Origin: Siderastrea radians
Taxonomy: Eukaryota > Cnidaria > Anthozoa > Scleractinia > Rhizangiidae
Reading direction: 5' to 3'
DNA length: 64,000 nucleotides
NCBI GenBank assembly: GCA_964017195.1
Contig: OZ024891.1
Span: forward strand, 5,389,494 to 5,453,493
Under the pieces are notes generated by a model. The model had not been told where the DNA came from and did no database searches. It was given only the letters and a program-made list of their open reading frames with translations. A program made the translations under genes and the position numbers. This document shows positions 46,081-57,512 of the stretch, in pieces; position 1 is the first letter of the stretch; every line of letters begins with the position of its first letter.

Positions 46081-49000
46081 TCAAGTGGGGGCTCCAGCTC
46101 CCTCAGCCATGCCAAGGACAAAGTTCCCAATCTCTGTCTTGCTTGGAGGTTCTGGTACTTCCCAGTAATCTTTATTTCCATGAATTTCATCTCGACATAT
46201 TGGACATGTGTTGGACAAATGTTGGCCACGTGTAACGTCACTCCTGCAGAGGCAACGAGCAATGGACTTAATCTTGGATGGCCTCAAATAGCATTACAAA
46301 CTGGAATAGATTGACAAGCCCAGTGAGGACTTGGGATAAATAATATGTTGCAGGTCTTGCCCCTGCACACCTTCAAGCAACATATCAAGCATGAGAAAGA
46401 CTGTTTCATCAGGATATCCAAACACCAAGTTGTGGGTTGAAAAAACAAGGAGCAGCCAAGTTTTTTAAAACCCACTTTGAGGTGTTTGGATACCTGATGA
46501 AACACTCTTTCGAGTTTTTGATATGGCTTCTCAAACCAGTCATAATTCTTGGAGAAATTTGAAGCAAAAGTTTTCATAATTTTATGCTAGTTAAGATCCA
46601 GTATCCAAACCACCACCATGGTAGTGATTTCCTTTGTTTTCTCTTTATGAATCATTAAATGAGTTTGAGAAGTAAGAAATCCTGTTCTACAAAAGGCTGC
46701 TGTACATTTCCCTGTGTTTTCTGAAATACATTTTCTTAAAAAAGTGTTCCACATTTTTGTTTGATTTGACAAAGCATTACTGGTATTAACTAAATTGATA
46801 AATTGTTTCAAAGTGTGAATGTATCCCTGGGGAATGTGTCATCTCCAGTCTCCAGTTTGGTATGGCTTTTAGTTTCATACTTCAGACACATCTGACCCTT
46901 CTCCCATTCTTTTTACCTTTTTTTCTTACTCCACTCAACTGACCAAAAATTAGCTAAATTTGGCAATGGTAAAAGAGGGTGCTGGTGGTCAGGAAAGTAA
47001 AGGTTGCAAGTATGCCACAGAATTACCCTGTGCATACATACTCAGTAAAGCTAAAAATTTACTATGCCATGTGAGGGATTCAAGGCTTCTTCTGTCAAAA
47101 AAAAAAAAAACGAACACACACATCCTTCACTTACCATCTGTCAATGCAGGTTTTACAAAAGCTGTGCACACAAGCTAAGACGACTTCAGCTTTCTGATCC
47201 ATACATATACAACATTCTTCATTTCCAGGCTTTTCTGCAGCTACTTCATCAACCCTAGGAAAGGAAAAATTTATGGTAAAAAAAAAACTCAAAAATAATT
47301 TAGAAAAGACATCCCATTTGTGTTTGCCAAATCCTGATACACGGCCCTTTTGCATTAAACTTTTGTTACTGCTTATCGCTGTTTGGATTAAAACGGTTGA
47401 AAAGAACCAAATGCAAAGTCATCAAAACATGACTGTGATGTGCATGCATTATAGTGTAAGACCAGTACCTTGTTATAATCATTGATGCACAAAGAGATTC
47501 CCTGACCTCCTCTAGTCTTACTGGGCATGACTCCCATGTCTACGGTACATAAAAAATAATGACATTCACTTTTAGTAGAAATTCATTGTGATCTAATGTA
47601 GATTTACATTTCTTGCTGGTTGTCAAGGGATGAACTTTTTGTTTTGGAAAACATACAACCCATAATCAATTAGTTGTCTACTTTGCAATCATACTAGTCG
47701 TCCACATTTTTTATGAGCTACACAAAACTTTACAGCAGCTTTATGAGTATCTGTTGTGGTTCAATTTTATCCTTGGTTCAATTTTTATTTTCCTTTGTTT
47801 TTGTGTATGATGATGAGTTAAAAACAAAGGAAAATAAAAATTGAACCAAGGAAAAAAATTGAACCTCAACATAATTATCCACTCACAGAAAACTTGGCCT
47901 TGTAGTCTAATATTGTTAAACAGATCATGAACTGTCCCTTAATTTTCTTCAAAACTGCTGAGCTCAAAGCCAGACTCACTTAGTCTTCGTGAGAGCCAAA
48001 CAGATTTTTATCGCAAGCCAAATTAAATTTAGCATCCTACCTCCCCAATACAGTCCACTCTTTCCCAGTCTTCATCCTTGTGACTGTGTGTGTGTCTCAG
48101 TTGCTTTGTTATGTCACGATATAACTTGCAGAACTGTCTAAGGTCCATTACTCTTTGGCTCTCAACATTTGAATTGGAAGAATTTACCTGGAATAACAAA
48201 CAACAGAAGGCAGGCTTTATGCCAGATGTTCAAAGAGAGTGACTTTGAGTTATGTTCCCTCGTAAAACTGTCAGTAAAACCTGGGAGACTGCTAAATCTG
48301 CTTGATAAATTTATAATGATAATAATAATGATAATAACAATAATAATAATAATAGTAGTAGTAGTAATAAGCATTTATTTATACATAATGAAACTACATG
48401 TAATTACAGCAGAGCTGATGTGGTCGTGTGTAAGAAAGAAAAGACATCAAAATACTGGTACTTCTCATACAAAAACAATAAAATTAACTGGCAATTAACT
48501 GTAGCCATAAAAATTTCACATTAAATTCCTAATAAGTTTCTTAAAACTAGGTAAACTGTTAGCAGCTCTTGTGCTATTGTCTAATGAGTTCCACAAGGCA
48601 GCAGCCTGATAAGAGATTGATTTTTTTTAAATATCGGATCTTCGCTTAGGGAAAGAGAAGATCAATTTTCTTCTAAAACTATTTAATAACCTTGTAGCAA
48701 AATATTCTTGTTGTGGCTTTCCACAAGTATCCATGATAATGCTCAACTGTAGGTTCCTTTATTGTAAATAGAATCTGATGTCCTCTGTCCTCTGCAAACG
48801 TCTTGAGTCTGTATATAAAAAACAATACTGTAGATCCAAAACAATGTGCAATTAGAAGAAACCTTTATATTTACAGTAGTGCACAGTGGAAACCACTACA
48901 TGACTGAAATACATGTAACACTGCCTTGGTTGTGTCTCAGAGCTTCATCAATACCCCATTCTCGTTGGACACGGATAATTCTCGTTGACAAATTTTAGGA

Positions 49001-49757
49001 CCCCAGATAATTTGGAAAACAAAACTGAAATAATGGATTTCCTTTTTGCATAAATTTTAAATCCCCACAACACAACATTTTTCTGAATTAACAAATACGT
49101 AATTAATGAGGCCCTTTTAGGGGGGCTACGAATGTCGCTAGTCTGAATTTCAAAACCCTTCGTTTCACGTATTGAGGAGGAAGCCATGTCCCTGTCGGTA
49201 TTTTACTATTGTATTTGCGCTTGTCTTTGTCGCTGTCGCAGTTTCAATCCATATTTGTGTCGTTTGTCGCCATTTCGTCTGTCTTATGTCGCTGTTTCAA
49301 GCCCATGTCGCTTGTCGAAATTTACCCTAACAGGGCCTCATTAATATGAGTATTTATTGCTTTAAACACTTCAGCAGGACTTTTAAATTAGAGTAAGCTT
49401 GTAACGATTTTGTTGGTGTACAAAATTAATGTAGTGGATGTGATTTAAGAGAAAAAAACCATTCATTTCGATGTTTCATATACAAACAGTAGTGAAACAC
49501 ACTCACGTTTTGTTAAGGTACTCTACTGCAGCTAAAAATAAAAATAGTTAAGATACCTCAGGAATCAACAAAAGTGATAAACAGAGAGAAACACGCTAAA
49601 TCAAAGACAAAGTCAAGGTAGTCTAACTTTCGAACTACGCTGTAATGCATAATGGCGCCTTACATGAAAGTCCTTCGTGGTTAAGAATCGCTAAATCTTT
49701 AAGAACAAGGGCATGTTCTTGTAAAATCTTCAACGCAAAACTATACTGCTGTCCCAT
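46081..49757 (-). CDS. RNF141: RING finger protein 141 orthologue
   Basis: Seven exons in phase: 49757-49664, 49525-49507, 48808-48691, 48187-48041, 47539-47469, 47254-47135 and 46243-46081, giving 243 residues (human RNF141 has 230). It starts MGQQ, as in vertebrate RNF141, a likely N-myristoylation signal. The middle matches the family in [13 protein letters not shown] and [16 protein letters not shown]. The C3HC4 RING has Cys164, Cys167, Cys178, His180, Cys183, Cys186, Cys203 and Cys206, with EECCICMD and CPICRDEI. The 16-residue loop before the last pair is a little longer than in human ([11 protein letters not shown]). Expected role: E3 ubiquitin ligase. The start codon is chosen from MGQQ. 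No disruption seen. Confidence 0.92.
47752..47871. mobile_element. Foldback MITE, copy 1
   Basis: Arms TGTTGTGGTTCAATTTTATC and its complement, with TTGGTTCAATTTTTATTTTC paired across a short loop at about 47807-47820. The same element recurs at 52163-52292. Located between RNF141 exons 4 and 5. Confidence 0.75.
48300..48680 (-). mobile_element. Truncated LINE 3' end with microsatellite tail
   Basis: On the minus strand the frame [20 protein letters not shown] ends FKKLIRNLM and a stop, the usual C-terminal pattern (AA.LWNSLP..R...S...FKK) of L2/CR1-type reverse transcriptase ORFs. A 3' UTR with AAATAAATGCTTATTA follows, then a (TTA/TAC)n tail at 48314-48370. One in-frame stop and the missing 5' part show it is dead. 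It sits in RNF141 intron 3. Confidence 0.7.
49107..49340. mobile_element. MITE with TTAA duplication and TGTCGC repeats
   Basis: TTAA at 49103-49106 and 49341-49344 flanks TGAGGCCCTTTTAGGG and the complement of TGAGGCCCTGTTAGGG. The interior contains about eight spaced TGTCGC/TGTCGT motifs at 49221-49318. In RNF141 intron 2. Confidence 0.75.
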
Positions 49758-50244
49758 ATGTATGAAGTCAACGTTTTCACAAGATATCGGGGCCACAAAC
49801 AAAGCGAAGTACTAAAACGGAACAAAACTTCATGTCTGACTGTACACTCTGAACTTTGTCTAACGAGTAGTCGGAAGTCTGGGTACCAGATTTTTCAGCG
49901 GTCGGTAAATATATTGTAAAAAGCATGCACAATTGACTTTGGTTTGAGAAAGGACTGGTAACCAGGATATATTTGTGATTCCGGTTTACAAGTGCATACG
50001 TGACCAACGTCGCATTCGGAAGAAAGGATACTTAAGTTTTCTTTTGGCTAATAAGGCAATTAAACTGGGGTGATAGGCTTCTGAACTGGCTAAGCTTGGC
50101 CGATCATATCAATGATGTAAATTTTATTCCTTGCGGTTTTTAAATTGTATTTAGTAATCACGTACACGGTTTCCGTCTTGTAACTTTCTAAAACGAAAAT
50201 TAACAGAAAAATTGAATAGGTAGAAATAGGTAGAAACTGGCTGT

Positions 50245-50248
50245 AATA

Positions 50249-50307
<59 letters not shown>
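50245..50307. repeat. (GAT)n microsatellite
   Basis: About 20 uninterrupted GAT/ATG units. On the minus strand it is the (ATC)n tail directly after AATAAAGGATTT of a LINE remnant. Confidence 0.95.
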
Positions 50308-50655
50308 AAATCCTTTATTTATTTTATCACGGTAAAAAATACATTCAGTTGGGCTGCTTTTCATGTAGCCGTGAGTAAAAATACAAAATGCAAAATACAA
50401 AGGAGAAAAACTACTAGCAAGTACCTAAAGACTAACTAACTAATGGCAAAACGCTAAATTATTAAGAAATTATGAGAAAAAATCACTCGGACACAAAGCA
50501 GATTTGACGGAGTGCAAGGAAGAAGCAATCTTTGTATTTTTGACAAGTGAGTCCATAAGTATGCCCCTCTGTAGCTGATATTCGCATCGAGGGCGAGGGA
50601 TAAAATAGTTACTACTTGCGCTTCTTAGACCGTAACTAGTTGATTGCGAGCACTT
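50308..50655 (-). mobile_element. Truncated LINE 3' end
   Basis: The minus-strand frame reads TSYGLRSASSNYFIPRPRCE, then SLHSVKSALCPSDFFS and a stop at about 50481. The Y.LR....YF.P.PR pattern is the C-terminal end of LINE reverse transcriptase ORFs. A UTR with AAATAAATAAAGG leads into the (ATC)n tail at 50245-50307. The 5' part is missing. Confidence 0.65.
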
Positions 50656-50849
50656 AAGTCATTCCCCCGAAATAAAATTTAACATACGATTTTTGTCAAA
50701 CTTTCACAAGTTGTTATCTATCGTGCAACGTTTGGAAATATAAAATAAAAAGGATAGGTCGCCATGCCCGTTTACGAGATATCATCATCTCAAGTTACCC
50801 CATAATTCCTCGCAATTTCGCCTAACGAACACATGTTTATTTGATCAGT

Positions 50850-51039
50850 TTACGCTACTTTCCGTGGGAAGAGGAAGCACAAGATTAAAGCAAATCTTGA
50901 AACAATGTACTAGATGCAAAATATCGGTAATAAGGAACAATTTAGAAGTTTTGTGGCAGATGCTCGAAGCATTAGACGAAATTGACTTAAAACCTTCCTT
51001 ACGTGCGTGTTCTCGAGGTCGTGATTTCATCGCCGTGAG
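50850..51039 (+). CDS. Possible exon, unknown product
   Basis: After the acceptor GATCAG (to 50849) an open frame reads TLLSVGRGSTRLKQILKQC, NLEVLWQMLEALDEIDLKP and SRGRDFIA, ending at a GCC/GTGAGT donor at 51039. The helix-like composition looks coding. No joining exon was found and the opposite strand is also open. Confidence 0.35.
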
Positions 51040-51059
51040 TAACGCGTTTCTAGTAATAA

Positions 51060-52160
51060 ATTTTTTTTCGAACATGTGGTTTTTTTTCTAACGCTTTAAA
51101 CAAAAAGAGGATGAATGGTAGGTCAAAAATATTTGAAAAAAAAGATAGGTCCCTATGCTTGTTTAAGAGTAAATAACTATTCTTTTCTCTGGTGAGCATA
51201 GCCTCATAGGAAACCTATTACTCCCTGGACGTGCGCGCGGCAATGACGCAAAAAATCGTGCGCAGTAAGGATGCGTAATGCAATACAGGGGAATGACCTT
51301 AATAAACATGTCAGTCAAGTATTCAGGTATTCAGATACAAGTATTCAGACCATAACGTCACCAGTTTTTGTTCTTGGATCCATCAGATGCAATGCACAAG
51401 GCATGTCATCGATTACACGAAGGGCTTGTCTTCTTCTGGACCAGGGCTCCATGCGAACATGTCATTCATAGTGATTATCTTCTATGCTTTAATTTCTAGG
51501 AGACATCAGTTTCTTTCATATAATTTTGGCCTTGACTGAGGACCAGTTCTGCTAGTTGGAATACCTACAAATGAAATATATCATTTGCCTTATTGCCATC
51601 AGTGTGCCAGCCTAACCTTCCAAAATTAACAGTTTTTTTCACTTTTTTTATCATCACTCCCGTCCTTTATTTTTAATAGCTCTAATACTGTTGCCGGTTT
51701 GCCTCTCTACAGATATGAAGTAAGAGGATCAAACTTTATCTGAAGCATGTTCTTTTTTACAAAGGGCGTTTTCTGTTAGCCTGCATGCAGACAACAAGGG
51801 AAATAGAAGACGTCTGCACGCAGGCTAGTTTTCTATGAAACGAACTGAAGGCGAACGTCTGTGGAAAACCACGTGGGCGAGTCCAGTTCAAATTTTTTCT
51901 GACCCTTTTACAGAGAGGCGTCAACACCCCCGCTCGCCTACCCTGGCCTGGCCTACGTGTCTTTGTTATTCTAACATTTGTGGCACAGCAATTTAAAAAC
52001 ACTAAAAAAAACGTTTAAAATCAGTTATAGCACCGCACAGTCATTTTTCTTGGGTTACAAGCTGTCTGTTTATCTTTTCCCATGGGCCGGAAATGGAGAA
52101 ATAAGAAAAAGGGTCGAGTTTCCGCGCGACTGGTGACGTCAGTTTCATGCGAGTGGCAAC
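51060..52160. other. Intergenic, nothing firm
   Basis: Contains a degraded match (51255-51290) to the end of the TTAA element at 31090-32029, and an inverted pair GTTAGCCTGCATGCAGAC / GTCTGCACGCAGGCTAG at 51775-51830. No gene recognised. Confidence 0.35.
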
Positions 52161-52162
52161 TA

Positions 52163-52292
52163 TGTTGTGGTTCAATTTATATCCTTGGTTCAATTTTTAT
52201 TTTCCTTTGTTTTTGTGTATGGTAATGTCTGATAATGAGGATAAAACAAAGGAAAATAAAAATGGAATCAAGTATAAAAATGAACCACAGCA
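52163..52292. mobile_element. Foldback MITE, copy 2
   Basis: Same family as 47752-47871: TGTTGTGGTTCAATTTATAT and a diverged complement ending TGAACCACAGCA. Flanking TA/TCTA suggests a TA target, but this is uncertain. The arms are more diverged than in copy 1. Confidence 0.65.
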
Positions 52293-52837
52293 TCTATCCC
52301 TAGAAAAGGACAGCCTGATTTTCTTAGAATCCCTCTCTAGGCGTCTAATATCAAAAACCACAAGAGGCCTCAAAGAGGAGCCAGCTGATTCCCCCCCCCC
52401 CAACCCCCCACCCCAGCCTGGAAAGGTGACGCTTCATGAAGAGATATCTTTAACAACTATACAAAAGTTGCATGTTGCCACGATATCAAACAATGCTGAC
52501 TAGTTCCGTCCAAGGGCCCACCCTGTTTATTCTGTTCTAGGCACTTAGATCGAAAGCAGTCTACTGAAGATTCCTTTAATATTTTCCTTGGCAGCAAGCC
52601 ACCATGACACCTATAATGCACGATAAGCTAGATTGAAAAATATTTCCAGTATTTCCTTCCTAGTGGTTTATTCTGGTTTGGTTTGGTTTTGTTTTCGTTT
52701 TTTTTTTTCGCTTGAAATCGGCTCGCTTTGTGTAACAATGTATCCAGCTGAACGCCATCCAGCCTGCAACAGGCTACAACGTTGCAAGACTCCTCTTGCA
52801 ATTGTGCAATCAGTCAGACACGCTTCTGAATCAGTTC

Positions 52838-52975
52838 AATAATGTAATGCTTATTGCACACCCACGGCCGCGGTATGATGAGTGCCTTGTCGGGTGGTAG
52901 TGATCGCTAGTGATAATTTCCCCTGATTTACGCCAAAGCTGAGTCTTTAATCTCGCTATGAACTGTATTAATCCC
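52838..52975. repeat. Local duplication, left copy
   Basis: AATAATGTAATGCTTATTGC, GTATGATGAGTGCC and TTTACGCCAAAGCTGAGTC are repeated in the same order and orientation at 54729-54842 with about three-quarters identity by eye. The Foldback element lies between the two copies. Confidence 0.55.
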
Positions 52976-53080
52976 AAACAAGGAGGAGGTTTTTGCGGTT
53001 TGACTTTTTAGCACGAAGAAACTTTGCAGTATTTGTGGTATCTAGAGTGGTCAAAGCTCTTCCCTATTTTCCCGTGTGCT

Positions 53081-54606
53081 GGTTCGGTGGAAAATGAGGA
53101 GTGCGGAGTGCGGAGTGTGGAAAACGCAGAGTGTAGAAAATGAGGAGTGTGGAAAACGCGGAGTGTGGAAAACGAGGAGTGTTGAAAATGTGGAGTGTTA
53201 AAGAAAAATATAAAAAAAAGGTAATAAGAAAGTTAAACGAAAAAATACCCTATAAAACTCCCCTGCCCCCCTGTGCGGACCCTGGAAAAGCACAATACTC
53301 TTAACGAAATGCCGTGGTCCCCAAATAACTCTCACGCCTTGCGTAAATATTTCACAGCTTCGCCTGTTCCTTTTTCGTCAATCCGGCCGCATCTTTGCGG
53401 TCCGTGTTTCTCGAAATAGCCGCTATTATTGCTTAAATACAGGCATTTAGCATTTGTTTGTAAAACTCCCTGAAGAAGTCTGCGATAGTTAGACGAAACG
53501 CGTAGGAGAATAAACAAGTTTTACAACTACAAGTTCGCAGAGTGCTGCTCACTAGTTTAAATTTAAAAAAATTCCAATACCTATTACCATCCCAGCCCTG
53601 CGCATATCATGCGAAAAAATCCTGTTTTTGACGGACGTGTTCATGTCGACTTCAGCACCTACCACTCACTTGATGAAAGCCAGAAGAAAATGCTGAAACA
53701 ACATGGACTGATTGTTAATAACGTTAATTAACAGTAATGCTACACGCGTGGGTTTTTTTATTTACCTCAGTATTCGTTACTGTTCATCATAGCTACAATG
53801 TACGATTTAGCAATGAAACTCAATGATACATCGCTCTTTTAAAGAACATTGTCTGATTGTTAATGTCGTTAATTTGCAACGCGAGTTCATTTCTTTTATT
53901 TATCTATTCTTTATGTCTACAAAAAAAAAATAATGTACGATCTAGCAATGAAAATGCAATGACGCATCGCTTTTCCAGAGAACATGGACTGATGATTTTT
54001 AATGTCGTTAATTCACAACAATGCTACGCGCGTTAAAATGCAATGATGCATGAAGGAGTTTTATAGAGTGTTATACCTTGTTACTTGTGTCCATGTGAAG
54101 GTATCACCTATGATATCGCTATGATCTTACCAAGAACATAGCGGAATTAAAGATTATTTTTTAATTTCCTTTTCCATACAAGCTTTTTACATTCATTAAT
54201 TTTCATTAATTTCCACGTGTATTTATTTCTCTAGAATTCGAAAGACGTGTTTTACGAGTACTTAATTTCGCGATTTTGAAAATAACCAACAAATTAATTT
54301 CGTGATTTTTCATTTTGCCAGCAGTAGTTTGCTTTTCCAGGATCCGCGCAGGGGGACAGGGGAGTTATATAGGGTATTTTTTTCGTTTAACCTTTTTATA
54401 TAATTTTTTTAACACTCCGCGTTTTCCACACTCCGCGTTTTCCACACTCCGCGTTTTCTACCCTCCGCGTTTTCTACACTCCGCATTTTCCACACTCCGC
54501 ACTCCGCGTTTTCCACAATCCGCATTTTCTACACTCCGCGTTTCCACACTCCGCGTCTTCCACACTCCACACTCCGCACTCCGCACTCCGCGTTTTCCAC
54601 CGAACC
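53081..54606. mobile_element. Foldback/Mutator-like element, 9-bp target duplication
   Basis: CCGTGTGCT is exactly repeated at 53072-53080 and 54607-54615. The ends are GGTTCGGTGGAAAA and its complement. Each arm is made of short tandem repeats (GGAGTGTGGAAAACGC type, eight or more units) followed by a shared unique segment (TACCCTATA.AACTCCCCTG and GGA.CCTGGAAAAGC). The left arm is about 215 bp, the right about 280 bp. Long arms of tandem repeats with a 9-bp duplication are the hallmark of Foldback elements, linked to the Mutator superfamily. The interior (53300-54325) has three diverged copies of a ~150-bp repeat (GAACATGGACTGATTGTTAA, GATTTAGCAATGAAA) and no transposase. Confidence 0.85.
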
Positions 54607-54728
54607 CCGTGTGCTGGCTGTTTTCGCTCGCTAAAATTGTTGGGCTGTTATCAGTTTCCTTAATTAGCTCGACAAACTGATCTGCAAGCAGGCCATCTGG
54701 GATAGGGTGTAACCTCGTATGACCACTT

Positions 54729-54842
54729 CGATAATAATATAATGCTTATTGCACACCCACCGTATGACAAGTGCCCTGCCAGATTGCAGTGATATTTTGA
54801 TTAACGCCAAAGATGAGTCGCCATAAATTGCATCAGTTCTAG
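54729..54842. repeat. Local duplication, right copy
   Basis: Partner of 52838-52975, with ATAATATAATGCTTATTGCA, GTATGACAAGTGCC and TTAACGCCAAAGATGAGTC. Lacks the GGCCGCG block present on the left. Confidence 0.55.
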
Positions 54843-55202
54843 GAAAGGCGGAGTACTGTACTGTGTTCCGTGTTTTTGCTAGTCTACCTTTCAAGTGGGT
54901 CGAAAAATTATGCAGTGTTCATTGCCCGGGGGGAGGATGGGGACTCCCATATGAAAGTGACGGAGATGCTCGTCGTCTTGCTTAGGGGTGTAAATTGTAG
55001 ATTTTGGTCTCACTTAGCGTGTTCTTGACAGAAAGCCATTATTTTTACCCATCAGGTATCGCTTAGGGTTGTGCGTAAAGAAATCTATATATTAAAAAAA
55101 TAAGAAATATCTATTATATTAAAAAAGGGCACAACATTTATATCCATTTCCGTTGTTCACACCTCTCAATCACTATATCTCTTGTTTGGTTGTCTGTTTT
55201 AG

Positions 55203-55519
55203 CATGGCCTCCTTTAGGGATCAAATTAAGCCTGAGCCACGCCCAGAGAAGTCTCCTTTAGGTAATTTCAGTCCGACAAGCATCCCCGTCCCTTTTATCT
55301 GGGATTCCCCCCCCGGTGTTTGTTGTAGAATGTTCAAAGTCTTTGTCGTTTACTATTTTCCCTTCTAATGACCGATTTCGATCATTAAAATTATTGGACT
55401 ACCGTCGAGCTCAATGTGGGGGAAGTGCAAACACCGCCGGGGCCGGGGCAGGGAGTGACTCAACTGAACACATGCCGGAAACACGGGGACTGCGGACAGG
55501 TTATATTTCAAAGAAATAA
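55203..55519 (+). CDS. Possible small two-exon gene
   Basis: A strong acceptor (pyrimidine tract, TTTTAG at 55197-55202) is followed by CATGGCC and MASFRDQIKPEPRPEKSPL to 55261. Removing a 67-nt GT-AG intron (55262-55328) joins in phase to ECSKSLSFTIFPSNDRFRSL and an end GLRTGYISKK with TAA at 55517-55519, total 82 residues. Without splicing the frame ends at 53 residues. No family recognised, and a 5' non-coding exon would be needed. Confidence 0.3.
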
Positions 55520-56690
55520 CCATCCTGTCATATTCTATTTAAGGACATTTTTAGGCTAAGACAAACAATTTTTTGCTATCATCAAGACTTGGCATTTCTT
55601 TTATTCCCAGAGCCAATCCTCTCTTAGTGACACAAAACACGATTTTCACTTAAATTAATCCATAAAAGCCACTGAGCAGTTCTTTTCTACCGTTTGCGGT
55701 ATGATGCCCAAAGTGCGTGTTGGCGGCCGTGTGGAATGAATTAAGTCCTTTCAGCCTGGTGTGATCAGTTAAATACACATACTGAACAGTACTCGCCATG
55801 GTTCTTGTTTGCATCTCAGTGGCAGATTTTGGAATTAAGCATTTTCATTTGACGTGAAAGGGGACACTGGGAGTAACGTACGGTAAGCGGAATTGAAAAT
55901 TAAAACTAAAGTTGCTGAGCCACCTCGGTTTCCGGGGGAACGCAACCGAACGTCAAAATTCATAACAGAATAGCTAGACAAGAGCTGACCCTGACTTACC
56001 TGTCCCGACCCGAAGCGTGGGAGGACTCTGGGAGTTTATAACGTAATGATATTCCGGTTGACGTGTCCACATAAGAATAGAGTCACGACAAAACAGGATG
56101 TTTGGCTGACAGTTTCAGAGGTGGTATGAGGCAATCATAATTAAACGCATCCTGACTCAAAATTGATCATTCACGTGGTAAATTGGGCAAGCCAAGCAAG
56201 GAGAAAGAGGCAAACTTCAAGGTCTCAAAACTCTAGATACAGAAACAGAATTTCCGTGTGGGTCTGTTATGATGATTTTAAAGGTAAGTTGAAAGAATTG
56301 TCACTTTGCCAAAATATGAATTCTTGTTGAAGTGCTACAGGTTACTAAATTTTCAAGCCATTTATAGAACTTCAGGATGTTTATTGCTACAAATTACAAT
56401 ACAGAGATATCACAGTTTTCGTCGATAGAAAACTATCAACACTATATAGCCTAAATTTATACCCCGTAATGATTTTATTTGAAGCCTTTTGTATGTACAC
56501 TGACATCTCTCAGGTTCGCTAGCGGGTAGACGGCGGAGTACATGTGTACAATAGATCTCTCGAGTTTAGCCATGAACGTTCTGTAAATTTAACTTCATTT
56601 TATTGTTCAGTATGCCAATAGTTTTCTCGGCCTTTCTAAAGCAGACATCACCAAAGAGAGGACGCAAGAAACCTTGGAATTGCATACTTG
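55520..56690. other. Nothing recognised
   Basis: No splice-supported exon, repeat pair or RNA gene was seen. Confidence 0.35.
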
Positions 56691-56699
56691 ATACCCCTT

Positions 56700-57074
56700 C
56701 TAATTGGGCCAAAATAATCGTCTTTGTCTAGTGAAGCGAAGCGTTATACATCGATGATTAAAAATATCTCTGTCCTCACACGATAAAATTCTGAAATGGC
56801 AAAACATGCACTGAGCTAGAATAGTGTTTGTATTTAGTGAATTTATGCAGCTCAATATGTCAGAGTGTGATAACACAAAGTTAAATTTGATGGTCAGATT
56901 GATATTTGTTGCGAGTTTGTTCAACGTATCTCTGTGGCGTGGCACCGCTCGGGCTGGCGGGCTATAAAAGGCGACATTAATCATATGAACAAGATTAAAA
57001 TTACTCATTAAACTCAAATTTGCTTCTATGGTTCTCTTCATAAAAGCCATTTTATCCTGCGTGCCGAGTTTCAT
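56700..57074 (-). other. 124-codon open frame, unknown
   Basis: Starts MKLGTQDKMAFMKRTIEANL after a TTTTTTAG acceptor-like site and ends RQRRLFWPN. Contains PPARAVPRHRDTLNKL. One of the longest frames in the window, but with no recognised domain. Confidence 0.22.
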
Positions 57075-57202
57075 AACTAAAAAATGAATCGCTTTAAGAA
57101 AATTGCGTTTTTAATCCTTGAATTGCCCTTTGGAGCAACTGCCACTCAGAAATGGACAAAAACCAATATTATTTTAAGAGTTTAAATTTAAATTTTTTAC
57201 AG

Positions 57203-57512
57203 GATGTCATTTCCTCCTCGGCCCTTCAAAACTATCGATAAGAAAAATGAAACTCATGAGATAGTTACTCAACCGGCTCAAAAGTTGACAAAGTTCTGTA
57301 ATTATATACGCGAACAAACGGGTTCTAGTCGAGTTATAGCGGCCCATTATTTTATCAACAGTGGGATTTTGACCCCAGGCTGTGTTTATACAGGATGCTT
57401 GATTCCGTACAGTTTTCTGTTCGTGTCTGCTGAAAATCCAATTTCCATTTTACCTTGGCGTCTATTTACCAAGACCGAACCACGGAAGAGGCAGGTGTCC
57501 GCAAAAAATTGA
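57203..57512 (+). other. 102-codon open frame after a good acceptor
   Basis: TTTTTTACAG precedes GATGTCATTTCC, giving MSFPPRPFKTIDKKNETHEI, QPAQKLTKFCNYIREQTGSS and a stop at 57510-57512. The first 55 residues look coding; the rest is less convincing and may be intron. No partner exon found. Confidence 0.3.

Noticed and set aside
50200..50400. Poly-isoleucine frame
   Set aside because: Translation of the (GAT)n microsatellite.
53440..53530. CTGAAGAAGTCTGCGATAGT...GACGAAACGCG as a Penelope-type 3' end
   Set aside because: The motif is suggestive but no GIY-YIG or reverse-transcriptase remnant accompanies it.
54315..54680. 121-codon frame rich in repeated FSTLR/HSAFSTLR
   Set aside because: Translation of the tandem-repeat arm of the Foldback element.
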